Below are positions 34,273 through 44,303 of a stretch of DNA of 64,000 bases, in pieces. A program made the position numbers and the translations under genes. The stretch covers positions 94,915 to 158,914 of the forward strand of contig NZ_SNUJ01000004.1 in the NCBI RefSeq assembly GCF_012027395.1, in the 5' to 3' direction. A model generated the notes under the pieces. That model was not told the origin of the DNA and made no database searches. It was given only the letters and a program-made list of their open reading frames with translations. The DNA is from Thermococcus sp. LS1. Lineage in GTDB: Archaea > Methanobacteriota_B > Thermococci > Thermococcales > Thermococcaceae. Within the stretch, counting starts at the first letter, position 1. Each line of letters starts with the position of its first letter.

Positions 34273-37200
34273 ATGAATAAGAAGGCTCTGAGCCTTTTAG
34301 TCGTGGTAGTGATGCTACTCTCGGCAATTCCAATGGCGCTATCAACAGTGCCAGTCTCAGCTGCGCCTGTAATGGGCTCAACCTCTACCATTCAAACGAG
34401 CGACACTCCCTCACAAAGGGAATGGATCAGCGGTTCAACCATAGAAGAACAGATACAGAAGATCATCAAGACCAGTGACAAGACCGTCAGGCTCATAGTT
34501 GCACCTGACAGAGAGCATGCCATGGACGTTTACAACGCCCTAAAGAAGCTGGGTGAAATCGACCCTATAAGCAAGCCTCAGTACCAATTCATCGTCGTTA
34601 CTATGCCTGTTTCTAAAGTTGAGGAGCTTGCTGATATTCCGGGAATCCTCTACGTCTGGAAGGACGCTATCGTCAAGCTTGAGGAGCCAGTTCTGCCAGA
34701 AGTGGGTAGTGGGGAACCCTCCAAAGACGTTCCCGAGCTGCCTAACATGTTCATGAGCGTCTTCACTATCAAGGCCTACGATGCCTGGATTAACTACGGC
34801 GTATTCGGTGACAACGTTACAGTTGCCGTTCTCGATACCGGAGTTGACGTTGGACACCCGTTCCTTCAGATGACCCTCGACGGAAGAAGGAAGATAATTG
34901 ACGTATATGATGCGAGCGATGAGGGAATTGCTGACATCTATTACAACACTAGTGTTGTCACCAATGGCACCATAGCGGTCAACCAGAACGTTACACTTGA
35001 CTGGGGTGTTTACTACCTCTACTATGACCACCCTGAGGAATTCACCAACTACACAATGGGCACTTACTACGTCGGCAACATAACCGGTGACATGTACTAT
35101 ATCGGACTCCTCCCGGAGAGGTACTTTGACTTGAACTTTGATGGTGATAAGGACGACGTTTACCCAGTTCTCATCGTTGACAACAACGGCACTTACACCG
35201 CATACATGGACACCAACATGAACAATAACTTTACTGATGACACTGGAGTTGGCCTCTATAATGAGACTGGTGAATACTTCACCTTTAACACCAGCCTCGT
35301 TAACGTTGCGTTTGCCGAGTTCGAGGCGCCGTACTACGCAATGTTCATGTGGGACGCTCACGGTCACGGAACTCACGTCAGCGGTACCGTTGCAGGTGTC
35401 GGCCTGCCCACTGATCCAGTGTTCTACGGCGTTTACGGTGTAGCTCCCAACGCCCAGCTCATGGAAGTCAAGGTACTTCCTGGTGAGTATGGATTCGGAA
35501 GAACAAGCTGGATTATCAACGGAATGATATATGCTACCCTAAACGGTGCGGATGTTATAAGCATGTCCCTTGGAAGCTCTCCGGAGTACAACGACGGTCT
35601 CGAGAACCCCGAAATATTCTACGTTAACCTGCTTAGCGATTGGTTTGGAGTCGTATTCTCAATAGCGGCTGGAAACGACGGTCCAACGACCAACACCGTC
35701 GGCTCGCCTGGTGACTCTGACCTTGCCATCACTGTCGGCAACTACTGGAGCAGCGAAAGGTGGGAGTTCTGGTACGGTGTCGAGGGGGTTGCCAATGGGC
35801 CTGCAATGAGCTCCAGCAGGGGCCCGAGGATGGATGGCCTCCTTGATCCTGATGTTATGGCCCCAGGAACACTGATATTCTCCAGTCTCCCAATGTGGTA
35901 CACTATCGTTTACAACTACTCCTACGGATACTATGGAATATGGAGCGGTACCTCGATGGCCACCCCGCACGTCAGCGGTGCAGTTGCACTTATGATCAGC
36001 TATGCAAAGCAGCACGGTCTTAACTATGACCCGGTCATGATAAAGCGCGCCCTTGAGATGAGCGCTGCTCCCACCAATCAGACAATGATTGATCAGGGAT
36101 TCGGTCTCATACAGGTCGACAAAGCCATACAGACTCTTGAAGAGCTCAGCCAGGAGCCAACTACCTACATCTATGCTGGAACCACCTTCACGAGCTTCAA
36201 GAATCCAATAGGTCAGGAGTTAATACCGCTTTCACCAGCCATGATAGAGTTCAATGGCTACTTCCAGGCAATGTTTGAACTCCCGTACCTCTACCGCGGC
36301 GTCTACATAAGGGATGAGTACCCAGGAAGCGTTCCGGTATACTTCTACCCGATGGACTACATACCTGGCTGGGGTCTCTGGTACACCTCTGCGGAAAAGA
36401 CCTACAAGATAAGCACGAACGTTGATTGGATTATCCCGAACACCACTGAGGTCATCGCAGGAAACGCCACTATCGGACAGTTCTCCATAAACATTGACTA
36501 CTCCAAGCTCCAGAAGAGCGGCACCTACGTTGGTCTCATCTACATAGACGACCCGGACACCAGCTACATTGACGGTTATGTGGCGGTTACCGTTGACATC
36601 CCAATGAACCCGAACGGAGAGACCAGCGTTAAGCTTTCGGACGTCGAAAGCCCCGGTGAGGCCAAGCACTACTTCGTTGATGTCCCACGTGGAACCAAGA
36701 TGCTTGAGGTTACACTTCGTGTTCCCGCCGATGAGAACGGCAATCCAATGGGTAGAACCACCCTTATAATCGCAAAGCCCACTGGCAGTGTTGTTGCTGG
36801 CTATGTGCCAGGTTACTACTACGTCGGTGCTAACCCTGCAGGAAACATCTTTGAGTACACATGGTACATACCTGATCCGGAAGAGGGAACTTGGGAAATA
36901 ACCGCTTACAGCAGTACCTTCACCAAGTACTATAGCGGATATGACACCTCTACCTATGAGATTGAAGTCAAGATTAGTTCTATCTCAATAACCCCCGAAA
37001 TCATCCAGAAAGACATCCCTTCACCGAACAACGTCAGCGTTAGTGCAGTCGTTGAGAACAACTACATGACCCTCAACGCCAGCGTCGTCGGCTATGGTGT
37101 TGGCAGGCTGGACGAGGCATACGCCATGATCAGGGAAGTCAACCAGAGCGACTGGGATATCATAGGTGCAGTGGGGATTACCAGCTCTGACTATTACATC

Positions 37201-38490
37201 AAGTTCGGAATCACCCAGCCAGAAGACCCGAACGCTGACCTCGATCTGTATGTGTTCTACTTCCCGACCTACGAGGACCTCGTGAACTTCACGAACTACA
37301 CCCTCTACTGGGAGCAGATAGGCCCAACCTCCGACGAGGTATTTGAGAGGTTTATGCCAGAGCCGGGCTATTACCTCATCGCGGTTTACGGCTACGACAC
37401 AGTTGGCTACAACCCAATCCAGTACGTCTTCTACTACCAGATACTCGGCGATAACGGCAACGTCAGCGTTGATAGTACTCCGTTTACATTCACAGATGGC
37501 ACCAGCAAGACCATAAAGGCCACTGTTGAGCTAAACAACTATGGAACTTACCTTGGAGTTATGGGTCTCGTCGATTCCGACACTGGCGAGGCTCTCACCT
37601 ACGCGCCTATGATATTCCAGGTGGGCAGTCCTGAGATGTTTGTGGCAGTCTATTCAGAGGCCACACTTGGCAAGCAGTCAGTGCTTAAGATCAAGCTCCT
37701 TGACCTTGCGACCATGCAGCTGATAAACGCTCCAGCCAAGGTCATCGTGAACGGCAGGGAGTACTACACTGACAACGGTGAAGTGGATGTCTACTTCGTC
37801 CCACTTAAGTTTGAGGAGACCTTCAATATCCACGTCATCAGTGACTACTACATGGACTACTCCGGAACATTCACGGTCAAAGTGAAGGAGCTCGCTGGCA
37901 GCGAAGTTTACTATGCAACTCAGATAGAACCATACATCGCCACGGGACTTGGTAGCGTAACCAAGGTTTCGGACAGCGGCACGATGATAGAAATTACCGC
38001 TGAAGGTTCCAGCGGTACGACTGGATACCTTCTCGTGACCCTTCCGGTCGACACCCAGTACGTCAAAGTCAGTGGCGACCATGTGCTCAGCTACTACACT
38101 CTCGAGGGCACCAACGCGGTATACGTCATTACCAAGGTCCAGTACGCCTCCCCGGTTACAGTCACCATCGAGTACAGAACCGCCCGCTACATCATCAGCA
38201 CTTGGAACTACGTCTGGTACATGCTCTACTGGAGGTACGACCAGAAGTTCGGTCCGCTCTACCAGAAGGCCGTTGAACTCGGTGTTGACAACGAGACCCT
38301 CCAGGAGGCCCTATACTACAAGGAGCTCGCCGACGAGTACTACGAGGAGGGCAAGAAGTACATGAACCCGTACAGAGAGAACCTTGCCGTTGCGGCACTT
38401 CCGTACGTCAGGAAGGCCTACCTCAACATCCTCAAGGCCTACAGGATACTCGAGGAGGCCGTTAACGAGATAGAAGGTTCCGAGGGCTGA
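34273..38490 (+). CDS. pyrolysin-type S8 subtilisin-like protease
   Basis: A 1405-residue secreted serine protease. It has a signal peptide (KALSLLVVVVMLLSAIPMAL), a propeptide to about 150 and the S8 catalytic domain with Asp188 (VAVLDTGVDVG), His365 (HGHGTHVSGTVAG) and Ser561 (GTSMATPHVSGAVAL). A large insert lies between Asp and His, as in P. furiosus pyrolysin (1398 residues) and T. stetteri stetterlysin. The long C-terminal part is beta-rich with many NxS/T sites and ends in a charged helix. It probably supplies peptides for growth. The frame is intact. Confidence 0.94.
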   Translation: MNKKALSLLVVVVMLLSAIPMALSTVPVSAAPVMGSTSTIQTSDTPSQREWISGSTIEEQIQKIIKTSDKTVRLIVAPDREHAMDVYNALKKLGEIDPISKPQYQFIVVTMPVSKVEELADIPGILYVWKDAIVKLEEPVLPEVGSGEPSKDVPELPNMFMSVFTIKAYDAWINYGVFGDNVTVAVLDTGVDVGHPFLQMTLDGRRKIIDVYDASDEGIADIYYNTSVVTNGTIAVNQNVTLDWGVYYLYYDHPEEFTNYTMGTYYVGNITGDMYYIGLLPERYFDLNFDGDKDDVYPVLIVDNNGTYTAYMDTNMNNNFTDDTGVGLYNETGEYFTFNTSLVNVAFAEFEAPYYAMFMWDAHGHGTHVSGTVAGVGLPTDPVFYGVYGVAPNAQLMEVKVLPGEYGFGRTSWIINGMIYATLNGADVISMSLGSSPEYNDGLENPEIFYVNLLSDWFGVVFSIAAGNDGPTTNTVGSPGDSDLAITVGNYWSSERWEFWYGVEGVANGPAMSSSRGPRMDGLLDPDVMAPGTLIFSSLPMWYTIVYNYSYGYYGIWSGTSMATPHVSGAVALMISYAKQHGLNYDPVMIKRALEMSAAPTNQTMIDQGFGLIQVDKAIQTLEELSQEPTTYIYAGTTFTSFKNPIGQELIPLSPAMIEFNGYFQAMFELPYLYRGVYIRDEYPGSVPVYFYPMDYIPGWGLWYTSAEKTYKISTNVDWIIPNTTEVIAGNATIGQFSINIDYSKLQKSGTYVGLIYIDDPDTSYIDGYVAVTVDIPMNPNGETSVKLSDVESPGEAKHYFVDVPRGTKMLEVTLRVPADENGNPMGRTTLIIAKPTGSVVAGYVPGYYYVGANPAGNIFEYTWYIPDPEEGTWEITAYSSTFTKYYSGYDTSTYEIEVKISSISITPEIIQKDIPSPNNVSVSAVVENNYMTLNASVVGYGVGRLDEAYAMIREVNQSDWDIIGAVGITSSDYYIKFGITQPEDPNADLDLYVFYFPTYEDLVNFTNYTLYWEQIGPTSDEVFERFMPEPGYYLIAVYGYDTVGYNPIQYVFYYQILGDNGNVSVDSTPFTFTDGTSKTIKATVELNNYGTYLGVMGLVDSDTGEALTYAPMIFQVGSPEMFVAVYSEATLGKQSVLKIKLLDLATMQLINAPAKVIVNGREYYTDNGEVDVYFVPLKFEETFNIHVISDYYMDYSGTFTVKVKELAGSEVYYATQIEPYIATGLGSVTKVSDSGTMIEITAEGSSGTTGYLLVTLPVDTQYVKVSGDHVLSYYTLEGTNAVYVITKVQYASPVTVTIEYRTARYIISTWNYVWYMLYWRYDQKFGPLYQKAVELGVDNETLQEALYYKELADEYYEEGKKYMNPYRENLAVAALPYVRKAYLNILKAYRILEEAVNEIEGSEG

Positions 38491-38567
38491 TGCCCTCTTT
38501 TCTTCTCTCTTGATTTTTCTACCCAATGCTTTTAAACCACCGGATGTTTCTCTTCTCGGTGACGTTC

Positions 38568-38867
38568 ATGATATACATCAAGGTCTATCGCGTTCAGGGA
38601 GAAGTTCTGTTGGCAGCATGCGACGAGGAGCTTCTTGGAAAGACCTTCAGAGAAGGAGAGCTCAAATTAGAAGTGAAGGAACGCTTTTACAAAGGAGAAT
38701 TAGTTGAGGAAGATGCCCTGGAAAGCCTTCTCGAGGAAGCCACGATAGCTAACCTCACGGGCGAAAGATGCGTTAGAAAGGCTATAGAGCTGGGCTATGT
38801 GGACGAGGATAGAGTCCTGAGGATCCAGGGAATTCCACATGCACAAATGGCCAAGATGTTCCTCTGA
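38568..38867 (+). CDS. DUF424 family protein
   Basis: A 99-residue archaeal protein of the DUF424 type: MIYIKVYRVQGEVLLAACDE, a middle GEVxEEDALESLLEEATIANL-like helix and a conserved end around GERCVRKAIELGYVDEDRVL. Function is unproven; the family is often encoded next to nmd3 as here, which suggests a ribosome or translation link. The ATG at 38568 has GGTGA 5-6 nt upstream. A longer frame from 38526 would add 14 residues and lacks a site. Confidence 0.8.
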   Translation: MIYIKVYRVQGEVLLAACDEELLGKTFREGELKLEVKERFYKGELVEEDALESLLEEATIANLTGERCVRKAIELGYVDEDRVLRIQGIPHAQMAKMFL

Positions 38868-38920
38868 GGAAATCAGAGATTTTTTAAACCTCCCTTCTCA
38901 CTTCTTCTCCGGTGAGAACT

Positions 38921-40087
38921 ATGAGCGAGAGGTTCTGCTACAGATGTGGAATAAGCGAGAGCGAGGGTGGGCCGCTGGTGGATGGTCTCTGCCAGGTGTG
39001 CTTCCGTAAAGAGAACCCTGTCCTGCTTATCGAAAGAGAGATAAACACCGAGCTCTGTCAAAACTGTGGGAGCTACAAGAAGCGGGGAGTGTGGGTTGAC
39101 CCAAGCACCTACGAGCTTGAGGAGCTTATTTTTGAAGTTGCTGAGGGTGCTCTTCTTGAGGAGCTCGGGGATTCCCTCGATGAACGCGTGAGGAGCTTTG
39201 AGGTAGTTTCAATGGAAGAACTTGAGGAAATAAACGATCTCCCGGTTGGAGCGGCAGTAGTAGCCTTCCAGCCAGTGGACTGGCACATCGAGTACTTCCC
39301 TGCCATAATAACCTATGAAGTTCGTGTTAAGGCCAGAATCCACGAGCTCCAGCGTGAGCTCCACGACGAAGTCAAGTACGTGACGGTCTACGTCCGCCAG
39401 ACGGTGTGTCCCCGCTGTCAGAAGTTCCTCGGCGGTTACTTTGAGGCTATCCTTCAGGTCAGGGCGGAAGATAGACCTCTAACTGAAGAGGAACGTAAAG
39501 CGATAGGCAAGCTCGTGGAGGAGAAGGTTGACGAGATAATGCGCAAGGACAGAATGGGCTTCATCCAAGATACCATAGAGAAGGAAGAGGGCTTGGACTT
39601 CTACATGGGTTCGACATCAAGTGCCAGAAAGCTTGCCCAAGCAATAAAGGAACGCTTCGGCGGAACCATAAGTGAGGCCTATGAACTCGTGGGCATGGAC
39701 AGGCAGACGAGCAAGGAAGTCTATCGCACGAGCGTGAGCGTTAGAATCCCGAAGTTCCAGAAAGGAGACATAGTCGAAGACAAGCGCGGCAATGTCTATG
39801 AAGTTGAACGGGTTGATGGAAAGGGCATGAGCCTCAGGAACCTTTCGACCAACGAAAGCGAGCACAGGGACTGGAAGACCGTGAAGAGGGAGGGCATAGA
39901 TTGGGCGGAGTACGAGGAGAACGAGGCCATGGTGACAAGCATAACTCCGAACGAGGTCCAGCTCATGGACATGGAGACCTACGAGACCTATGAGCTTGAA
40001 AAGCCCAGGATAGAGCTTAGAGAGGGCGAGGTCTACAGGATGGTCGAGGTGAAGGGTAGAAAGTACTTCCTGCGGAGAAGGGAATGA
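38921..40087 (+). CDS. nmd3: archaeal NMD3 homologue
   Basis: A 388-residue protein homologous to eukaryotic NMD3, the 60S export adaptor; in archaea it is expected to bind the large ribosomal subunit. Zinc-binding cysteine pairs are visible in order: CYRCGIS, CQVC, CQNCGS and CPRCQKFLGG. The eIF5A-like/OB part follows in the C-terminal half (VRIPKFQKGDIVEDKRGNVY). GGTGAG sits 4 nt before the ATG at 38921. It follows the DUF424 gene by about 50 nt with a TTTTTAAAC box between, so it has its own promoter. Confidence 0.9.
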   Translation: MSERFCYRCGISESEGGPLVDGLCQVCFRKENPVLLIEREINTELCQNCGSYKKRGVWVDPSTYELEELIFEVAEGALLEELGDSLDERVRSFEVVSMEELEEINDLPVGAAVVAFQPVDWHIEYFPAIITYEVRVKARIHELQRELHDEVKYVTVYVRQTVCPRCQKFLGGYFEAILQVRAEDRPLTEEERKAIGKLVEEKVDEIMRKDRMGFIQDTIEKEEGLDFYMGSTSSARKLAQAIKERFGGTISEAYELVGMDRQTSKEVYRTSVSVRIPKFQKGDIVEDKRGNVYEVERVDGKGMSLRNLSTNESEHRDWKTVKREGIDWAEYEENEAMVTSITPNEVQLMDMETYETYELEKPRIELREGEVYRMVEVKGRKYFLRRRE

Positions 40088-40107
40088 CTCGCTTTTGTCC
40101 CACCAAC

Positions 40108-40130
40108 TTTTTTAACCGAAGGTTTTGAAC
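40108..40130 (+). promoter_or_regulatory. NSR/CoADR promoter with full SurR site
   Basis: TTTTTTAA (40108-40115) is the TATA box. AAC-CGAAG-GTT-TTG-AAC (40114-40130) is a complete match, on the reverse strand, to the extended SurR motif GTTn3AACn5GTT. It starts at the end of TATA and runs toward the transcript start. In P. furiosus, SurR sites placed like this repress sulfur-responsive genes until elemental sulfur oxidises SurR. Confidence 0.7.
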
Positions 40131-40147
40131 CTCTTTTGGTGATGCTC

Positions 40148-41473
40148 ATGAGAAAGACAGTCGTTATCATAGGTGGTGGAGCAGCTGGAATGAGCGCTGC
40201 ATCTCGCATCAAGCGCCTGAAGCCGGAATGGGACGTTAAGGTCTTTGAAGCAACAGAATGGGTCAGCCACGCTCCCTGCGGAGTTCCATACGTGGTAGAA
40301 GGAATCTCGCCGAAGGAGAAGCTCATGCATTATCCGCCGGAGGTCTTCATCAAGAAGCGCGGCATAGACCTCCACATGAAGGCGGAGGTAATAGAGGTCG
40401 AACAGGGTTCCGTAAGGGTTCGCGAGGGGGACGGGGAACACACCTACGAGTGGGACTACCTCGTCTTCGCCAATGGCGCCTCTCCTCAGGTTCCGCCCAT
40501 AGAGGGAACCGAGCTTAAGGGGGTTTTCACCGCGGACCTCCCTCCGGATGCCGTCGCCATAAAGGAGTACTTTGAGAAGAACGACGTTAAAAACGTCGTC
40601 GTCATCGGAACAGGTTACATAGCCCTCGAGATGGCCGAGGCATTTGTCGCCCAGGGCAAGAACGTAACGCTCATCGGCAGGAGCGAGAGAATTCTCCGGA
40701 AGACCTTCGACAAGGAGATTACCGACATTGTAGAGGAGAAGCTCAAAGCTCACCTCAACCTCCGCCTGCAGGAGCTGACGATGAGGATAGAAGGTGACGG
40801 AAGGGTCGAAAAGGTAGTCACCGACGCCGCTGAGTATCCTGCTGACCTTGTTATAATCGCGACGGGCATAAAACCCAACACCGAACTAGCCAGACAGCTC
40901 GGAGTTAGAATAGGCGAAACTGGGGCAATCTGGACGAACGAGAAAATGCAGACAAGTGTTGAGAACGTCTATGCAGCTGGAGATGTAGCCGAGACTCGGC
41001 ATATCATAACCGGCAGGCGTGTGTGGATTCCGCTGGCTCCGCCCGGCAATAAGATGGGGTACGTGGCTGGGAGCAACATCGCCGGCAAGGAAATAACCTT
41101 CCCGGGTGTCCTTGGTACCAGCATAACCAAGTTCCTTGACCTTGAGATAGGTAAGACTGGCCTAACTGAAGCTGAGGCGGTAAAAGAGGGCTACGACGTT
41201 AGAACCGCCTTCATAAAGGCGAAGACGAGGCCGCACTACTATCCTGGAGCTAAGGAGATCTATCTCAAGGGCGTCGTTGACAACGAGACCAACAGGCTGC
41301 TCGGCGTTCAGGCCGTCGGTGGGGAGATACTGCCAAGGATTGATGCTGCAGCGGCCATGATTCAGGCGGGATTCACCACGAAGGATGTTTTCTTCACGGA
41401 TCTGGCCTACGCTCCACCGTTCGCCCCGGTCTGGGACCCGCTGATCGTTCTCGCAAGAGTTCTTAAGTTCTGA
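40148..41473 (+). CDS. CoA-disulfide reductase / NAD(P)H sulfur oxidoreductase
   Basis: A 441-residue flavoprotein of the CoADR/NSR family: FAD site [17 protein letters not shown], active cysteine Cys44 in [12 protein letters not shown](P) site [17 protein letters not shown], then the dimerisation domain ending [13 protein letters not shown]. In Thermococcales it reduces sulfur or CoA disulfides with NAD(P)H. ATG 40148 follows GGTGAT; ATG 40142 is too close to the site. A SurR site in its promoter supports a sulfur role over a plain NADH oxidase. Confidence 0.9.
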   Translation: MRKTVVIIGGGAAGMSAASRIKRLKPEWDVKVFEATEWVSHAPCGVPYVVEGISPKEKLMHYPPEVFIKKRGIDLHMKAEVIEVEQGSVRVREGDGEHTYEWDYLVFANGASPQVPPIEGTELKGVFTADLPPDAVAIKEYFEKNDVKNVVVIGTGYIALEMAEAFVAQGKNVTLIGRSERILRKTFDKEITDIVEEKLKAHLNLRLQELTMRIEGDGRVEKVVTDAAEYPADLVIIATGIKPNTELARQLGVRIGETGAIWTNEKMQTSVENVYAAGDVAETRHIITGRRVWIPLAPPGNKMGYVAGSNIAGKEITFPGVLGTSITKFLDLEIGKTGLTEAEAVKEGYDVRTAFIKAKTRPHYYPGAKEIYLKGVVDNETNRLLGVQAVGGEILPRIDAAAAMIQAGFTTKDVFFTDLAYAPPFAPVWDPLIVLARVLKF

Positions 41474-41493
41474 AGCTCTTTTTTACAGCTCTT

Positions 41494-42738
41494 TTACCTC
41501 CTCAGTAGCAGTACGCTCCCACCCAAAAGGGCCACCCCAAGGCCAAAGGTCATGCCAAAGCCGAAGGCCGAGACGACATATCCGCCGAGGGCACTCCCGG
41601 CTATGTAACCAGCAGAGCTCACGACGTTGTAGGTCCCCATGGCGCTTCCATTTTCCTTTTCACCAGCCTTTTCACTAACTATGGCCGTGGATGAGACGCC
41701 TATGAAGGTCCAGGAGTAGCCAGCCAGAGCGTATGAGACGAACGCCAGGGGGAGCAGTGCTGGAGAGATCAGCGCGCCGACGGTGATTGCTACGAACGCC
41801 CCCGTCCTGAGAAGGAGGCCTTTTCTGAGCGTTCCTTCCTTGTTTTCACCCATGCTCATCCCGACGCGAGTGTAGTTGAGGGCTGCTATGGTGGAGTTGA
41901 CGATCAGGGCAAGGTAAATGATTTCTCTGGTGAAGCCGTTCTCCGTAAGGAGCACGGGGACCTGCGGGAAATACAGTCCTGCCGCTATCCAGAAGAGCAG
42001 AAACGATATGTAGAACCTTTTCAGACCGTTTGGAAGGCTTAAGTTGGTGTGGAGGATGAAACTCGGGAAGTAGCGAGCCTTCTCGATGACGTAGTTGCCG
42101 AATGCTCTTATGGCTTTTCTGTTGACGTATATCGGAACCTCGCGTATCATCCTCTGGGCCATGAACACCGATGGCAGACCGAGGAGGGCGAATGCTACGA
42201 ACAGCTGGGGAATCGTGAGAAACCTTGACAGGCCGAAGCCGAGAACTAGACCGAGCACCCAGCCCCAGCCGCTTATCTCGTTAAACTTCCCTATGCCGTA
42301 GTCCCAGCTGTGCTTTCTGACGCTCCTTAAAACCAGGGCTATCGGCACGGAAAGCGTCGATGCAAGGAAGAATGCGTAGGCAGTGTTTATAGCGATGAGC
42401 TGAGCCGGTGTTTTGACGAATGCCATAAGCGTTAGGAAAACTGGCACGCTCGCGAAGCCGAGCAGTATGAAGGGTTTCCTCCTTAGAGTCTTATCACTGA
42501 GCTTTCCCCAGAAAAGGGCGCCGAGCATCGATGCCAAGCTCGCCAGTGCGAAAGTAAGACCGACGGTTGAGGCGTTCCCGCCAAGCTCAAGGAGATACAG
42601 GCTGACCAAGGCGGAACTTCCACCCGTGGCTACCTTGAATGGCACGAAGGAGTAAAACCACCGCGGCATCTTGGGAACGTAGCGGTAGCGGTTCGAGACC
42701 ATTGCGTTTCTAACCGCAACCGAAACTCTCTGACTCAT
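41494..42738 (-). CDS. MFS transporter
   Basis: A 414-residue major facilitator superfamily protein with 12 expected helices. The loop 2-3 motif reads GKLSDKTLRRKP, with its basic residues. The N-terminus has a 25-residue polar stretch before helix 1. The substrate cannot be told. GGTGAG precedes the ATG. A TTTTTAAA box about 30 nt upstream is its likely TATA element. It lies just downstream of a broken DUF364 gene on the same strand. Confidence 0.85.
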   Translation of the reverse strand: MSQRVSVAVRNAMVSNRYRYVPKMPRWFYSFVPFKVATGGSSALVSLYLLELGGNASTVGLTFALASLASMLGALFWGKLSDKTLRRKPFILLGFASVPVFLTLMAFVKTPAQLIAINTAYAFFLASTLSVPIALVLRSVRKHSWDYGIGKFNEISGWGWVLGLVLGFGLSRFLTIPQLFVAFALLGLPSVFMAQRMIREVPIYVNRKAIRAFGNYVIEKARYFPSFILHTNLSLPNGLKRFYISFLLFWIAAGLYFPQVPVLLTENGFTREIIYLALIVNSTIAALNYTRVGMSMGENKEGTLRKGLLLRTGAFVAITVGALISPALLPLAFVSYALAGYSWTFIGVSSTAIVSEKAGEKENGSAMGTYNVVSSAGYIAGSALGGYVVSAFGFGMTFGLGVALLGGSVLLLRR

Positions 42739-42844
42739 TTTCTCACCTTGAGGCCTTCGGGAGTCGCTTTCGGTTTAAAAAGATTTGTGACACGGAGAAG
42801 ACTATAATGTTCAGAATTGTTCATTGAATATGTGTAGAAGAAAC

Positions 42845-43165
42845 GACAAAAGAAGAAAACTCCATCAAGCTCAACGACGTACTTCTTGCTCTCGTCGGAG
42901 AATCCCTGAAGCAGCCAAGCTTCAGCTGGAGTATTGCATTTTCGATGTTCACAACCTTCATCGAGGCTATGTGTGTTACCCCTGTGCCCTTAAAGAACTC
43001 GGGAAGAACCTGGCCTGTTGGACCGGTCAAGAGAAGATTCTGGCGTTTTTAGCCCTGTCAAGTAGCATGTCGATGGTTCCGTTCAGGATGCAGGTTGCAC
43101 TTGCCATTACTGCATCGACCTCCGGCAAAAGCCAGTACTCCCGCGAGTCACTCAGTTTTTCGTTT
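42845..43165 (-). pseudogene. DUF364-like C-terminal remnant with two frameshifts
   Basis: On the minus strand, KLSDSREYWLLPEVDAVMAS and ATCILNGTIDMLLDRAKNAR read in one frame to a stop near 43030. LLTGPTGQVLPEFFKGTGVT and HIASMKVVNIENAILQLKLG continue in a second frame, and GFSDESKKYVVEL follows in a third from about 42905. Joined, these resemble the Rossmann-like DUF364 (putative heavy-metal chelation) domain. No start or N-terminal half is present. This explains the otherwise empty 480-nt gap. Confidence 0.6.
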
Positions 43166-43220
43166 ACGGACAATTGTACCAAAAAGCTTAAATTCTCTTT
43201 CATATGTAAGTTTTTGATGT

Positions 43221-44012
43221 ATGGAACGGAAACTCATCGCGGCATTCATCCTTTGCATCCTGTTCACTGCCCTTCCCTTCGTGGTTAAATGGGAAGAGAA
43301 AAGGCTTTCCAGCACCACCTCAGTTCTTCCGTCTAATTCCTCTGTAATCGCGTCAAACGGCGTCATATACGCTGGATCTGCAGTTTCTCATGAGGGTTCC
43401 GATTTGCTCTGTGTGGTTCCAGCTGAGGCCTACGTTCCTGAGCCTGGGACGGAGGTTATCCTCAATGTTACCGTGAAGTTCAAACACGCCCAGCCCTGTC
43501 CGTACTCTGATTGGGAGATAGTTACGGAGAATCCCGAAAACGTTGAGGTCATCAACGAGACTGAGACGGAGCTCCTTGACCCATACACAGCTTTCAAGCA
43601 GTACACCGTCAGAGTTCTCGGCAACGGCACCCTTGACGTCGTGTTTAAATACGGCAGTGGCTGTCCCTACGGTACTGAGGAGAGGGTAACCATCGGGTTC
43701 TACATCGGACAGCCCCCCGAGGATATCAATCTCACCGTGACGAATCCCGAGGAAGTGCTCAACGTCACGACTTTGAACATCACAGGCGTCGTTGAGGAGG
43801 TCAACTTGAGTGACCGCTATTTTGTCGTGGAGGGGCAGACGATAGTGGTGAGGGGCAAGTGGACGGGGCCGGATGGGGCTGAATACAACTGGAAGGACAT
43901 GCTTCTCCTTCTCCACGTTGGAGAGAGGGTTGAAGTCCTCGCAAGTTATGAAGATAATGAACTGAAGGCGGACGTTATCATAATAAACGGTCAGAGGTTT
44001 GTGAGGGGGTAG
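43221..44012 (+). CDS. hypothetical exported/anchored glycoprotein-like protein
   Basis: A 263-residue protein with an N-terminal hydrophobic segment (LIAAFILCILFTALPFVVKW) that serves as a signal or anchor, then a beta-rich extracytoplasmic domain with at least seven NxS/T sequons and two cysteine pairs (QPCPYS, GCPYG). The last 60 residues (VVEEVNLSDRYFVVEGQTIV) look like a small OB-type beta domain. I do not recognise the family. It is followed after 4 nt by a DUF4405-type membrane protein, so the two probably act together. Confidence 0.7.
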   Translation: MERKLIAAFILCILFTALPFVVKWEEKRLSSTTSVLPSNSSVIASNGVIYAGSAVSHEGSDLLCVVPAEAYVPEPGTEVILNVTVKFKHAQPCPYSDWEIVTENPENVEVINETETELLDPYTAFKQYTVRVLGNGTLDVVFKYGSGCPYGTEERVTIGFYIGQPPEDINLTVTNPEEVLNVTTLNITGVVEEVNLSDRYFVVEGQTIVVRGKWTGPDGAEYNWKDMLLLLHVGERVEVLASYEDNELKADVIIINGQRFVRG

Positions 44013-44016
44013 TGCC

Positions 44017-44259
44017 ATGAGCTATAAGCTGAGGATGTGGGTTTCACTCACCCTTTTTGCTCTATGGTTAATTACAGGAATAACAGGAATAATTCTGCTG
44101 GTTGCTCCACTGGCAGCTCAATTCGGGTTAAACCTGCCGGTTAGTCTGGCCGATACCCTCCACACATACATCGGCTTCGCCTTCTTCGGGCTGTCGTTCG
44201 TCCACATAGCCCTTAACTGGTCTGCGATGAAGGCCTACTTCAGGAAGCTCCGTTCGTGA
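44017..44259 (+). CDS. small DUF4405-like membrane protein
   Basis: An 80-residue protein with two membrane helices (LTLFALWLITGITGIILLVA and GFAFFGLSFVHIALNWSAMK). Histidines in LHTYIGFAF and FVHIALNW are spaced as in cytochrome-b561-like DUF4405 proteins, so heme binding is possible though unproven. ATG is preceded by GGGGGTAG. It is coupled to the exported protein upstream. Confidence 0.72.
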   Translation: MSYKLRMWVSLTLFALWLITGITGIILLVAPLAAQFGLNLPVSLADTLHTYIGFAFFGLSFVHIALNWSAMKAYFRKLRS

Positions 44260-44303
44260 GCAAAGTTTATACGCTTTTAGGCTAACCTAATTCTGGTGGT
44301 GCC

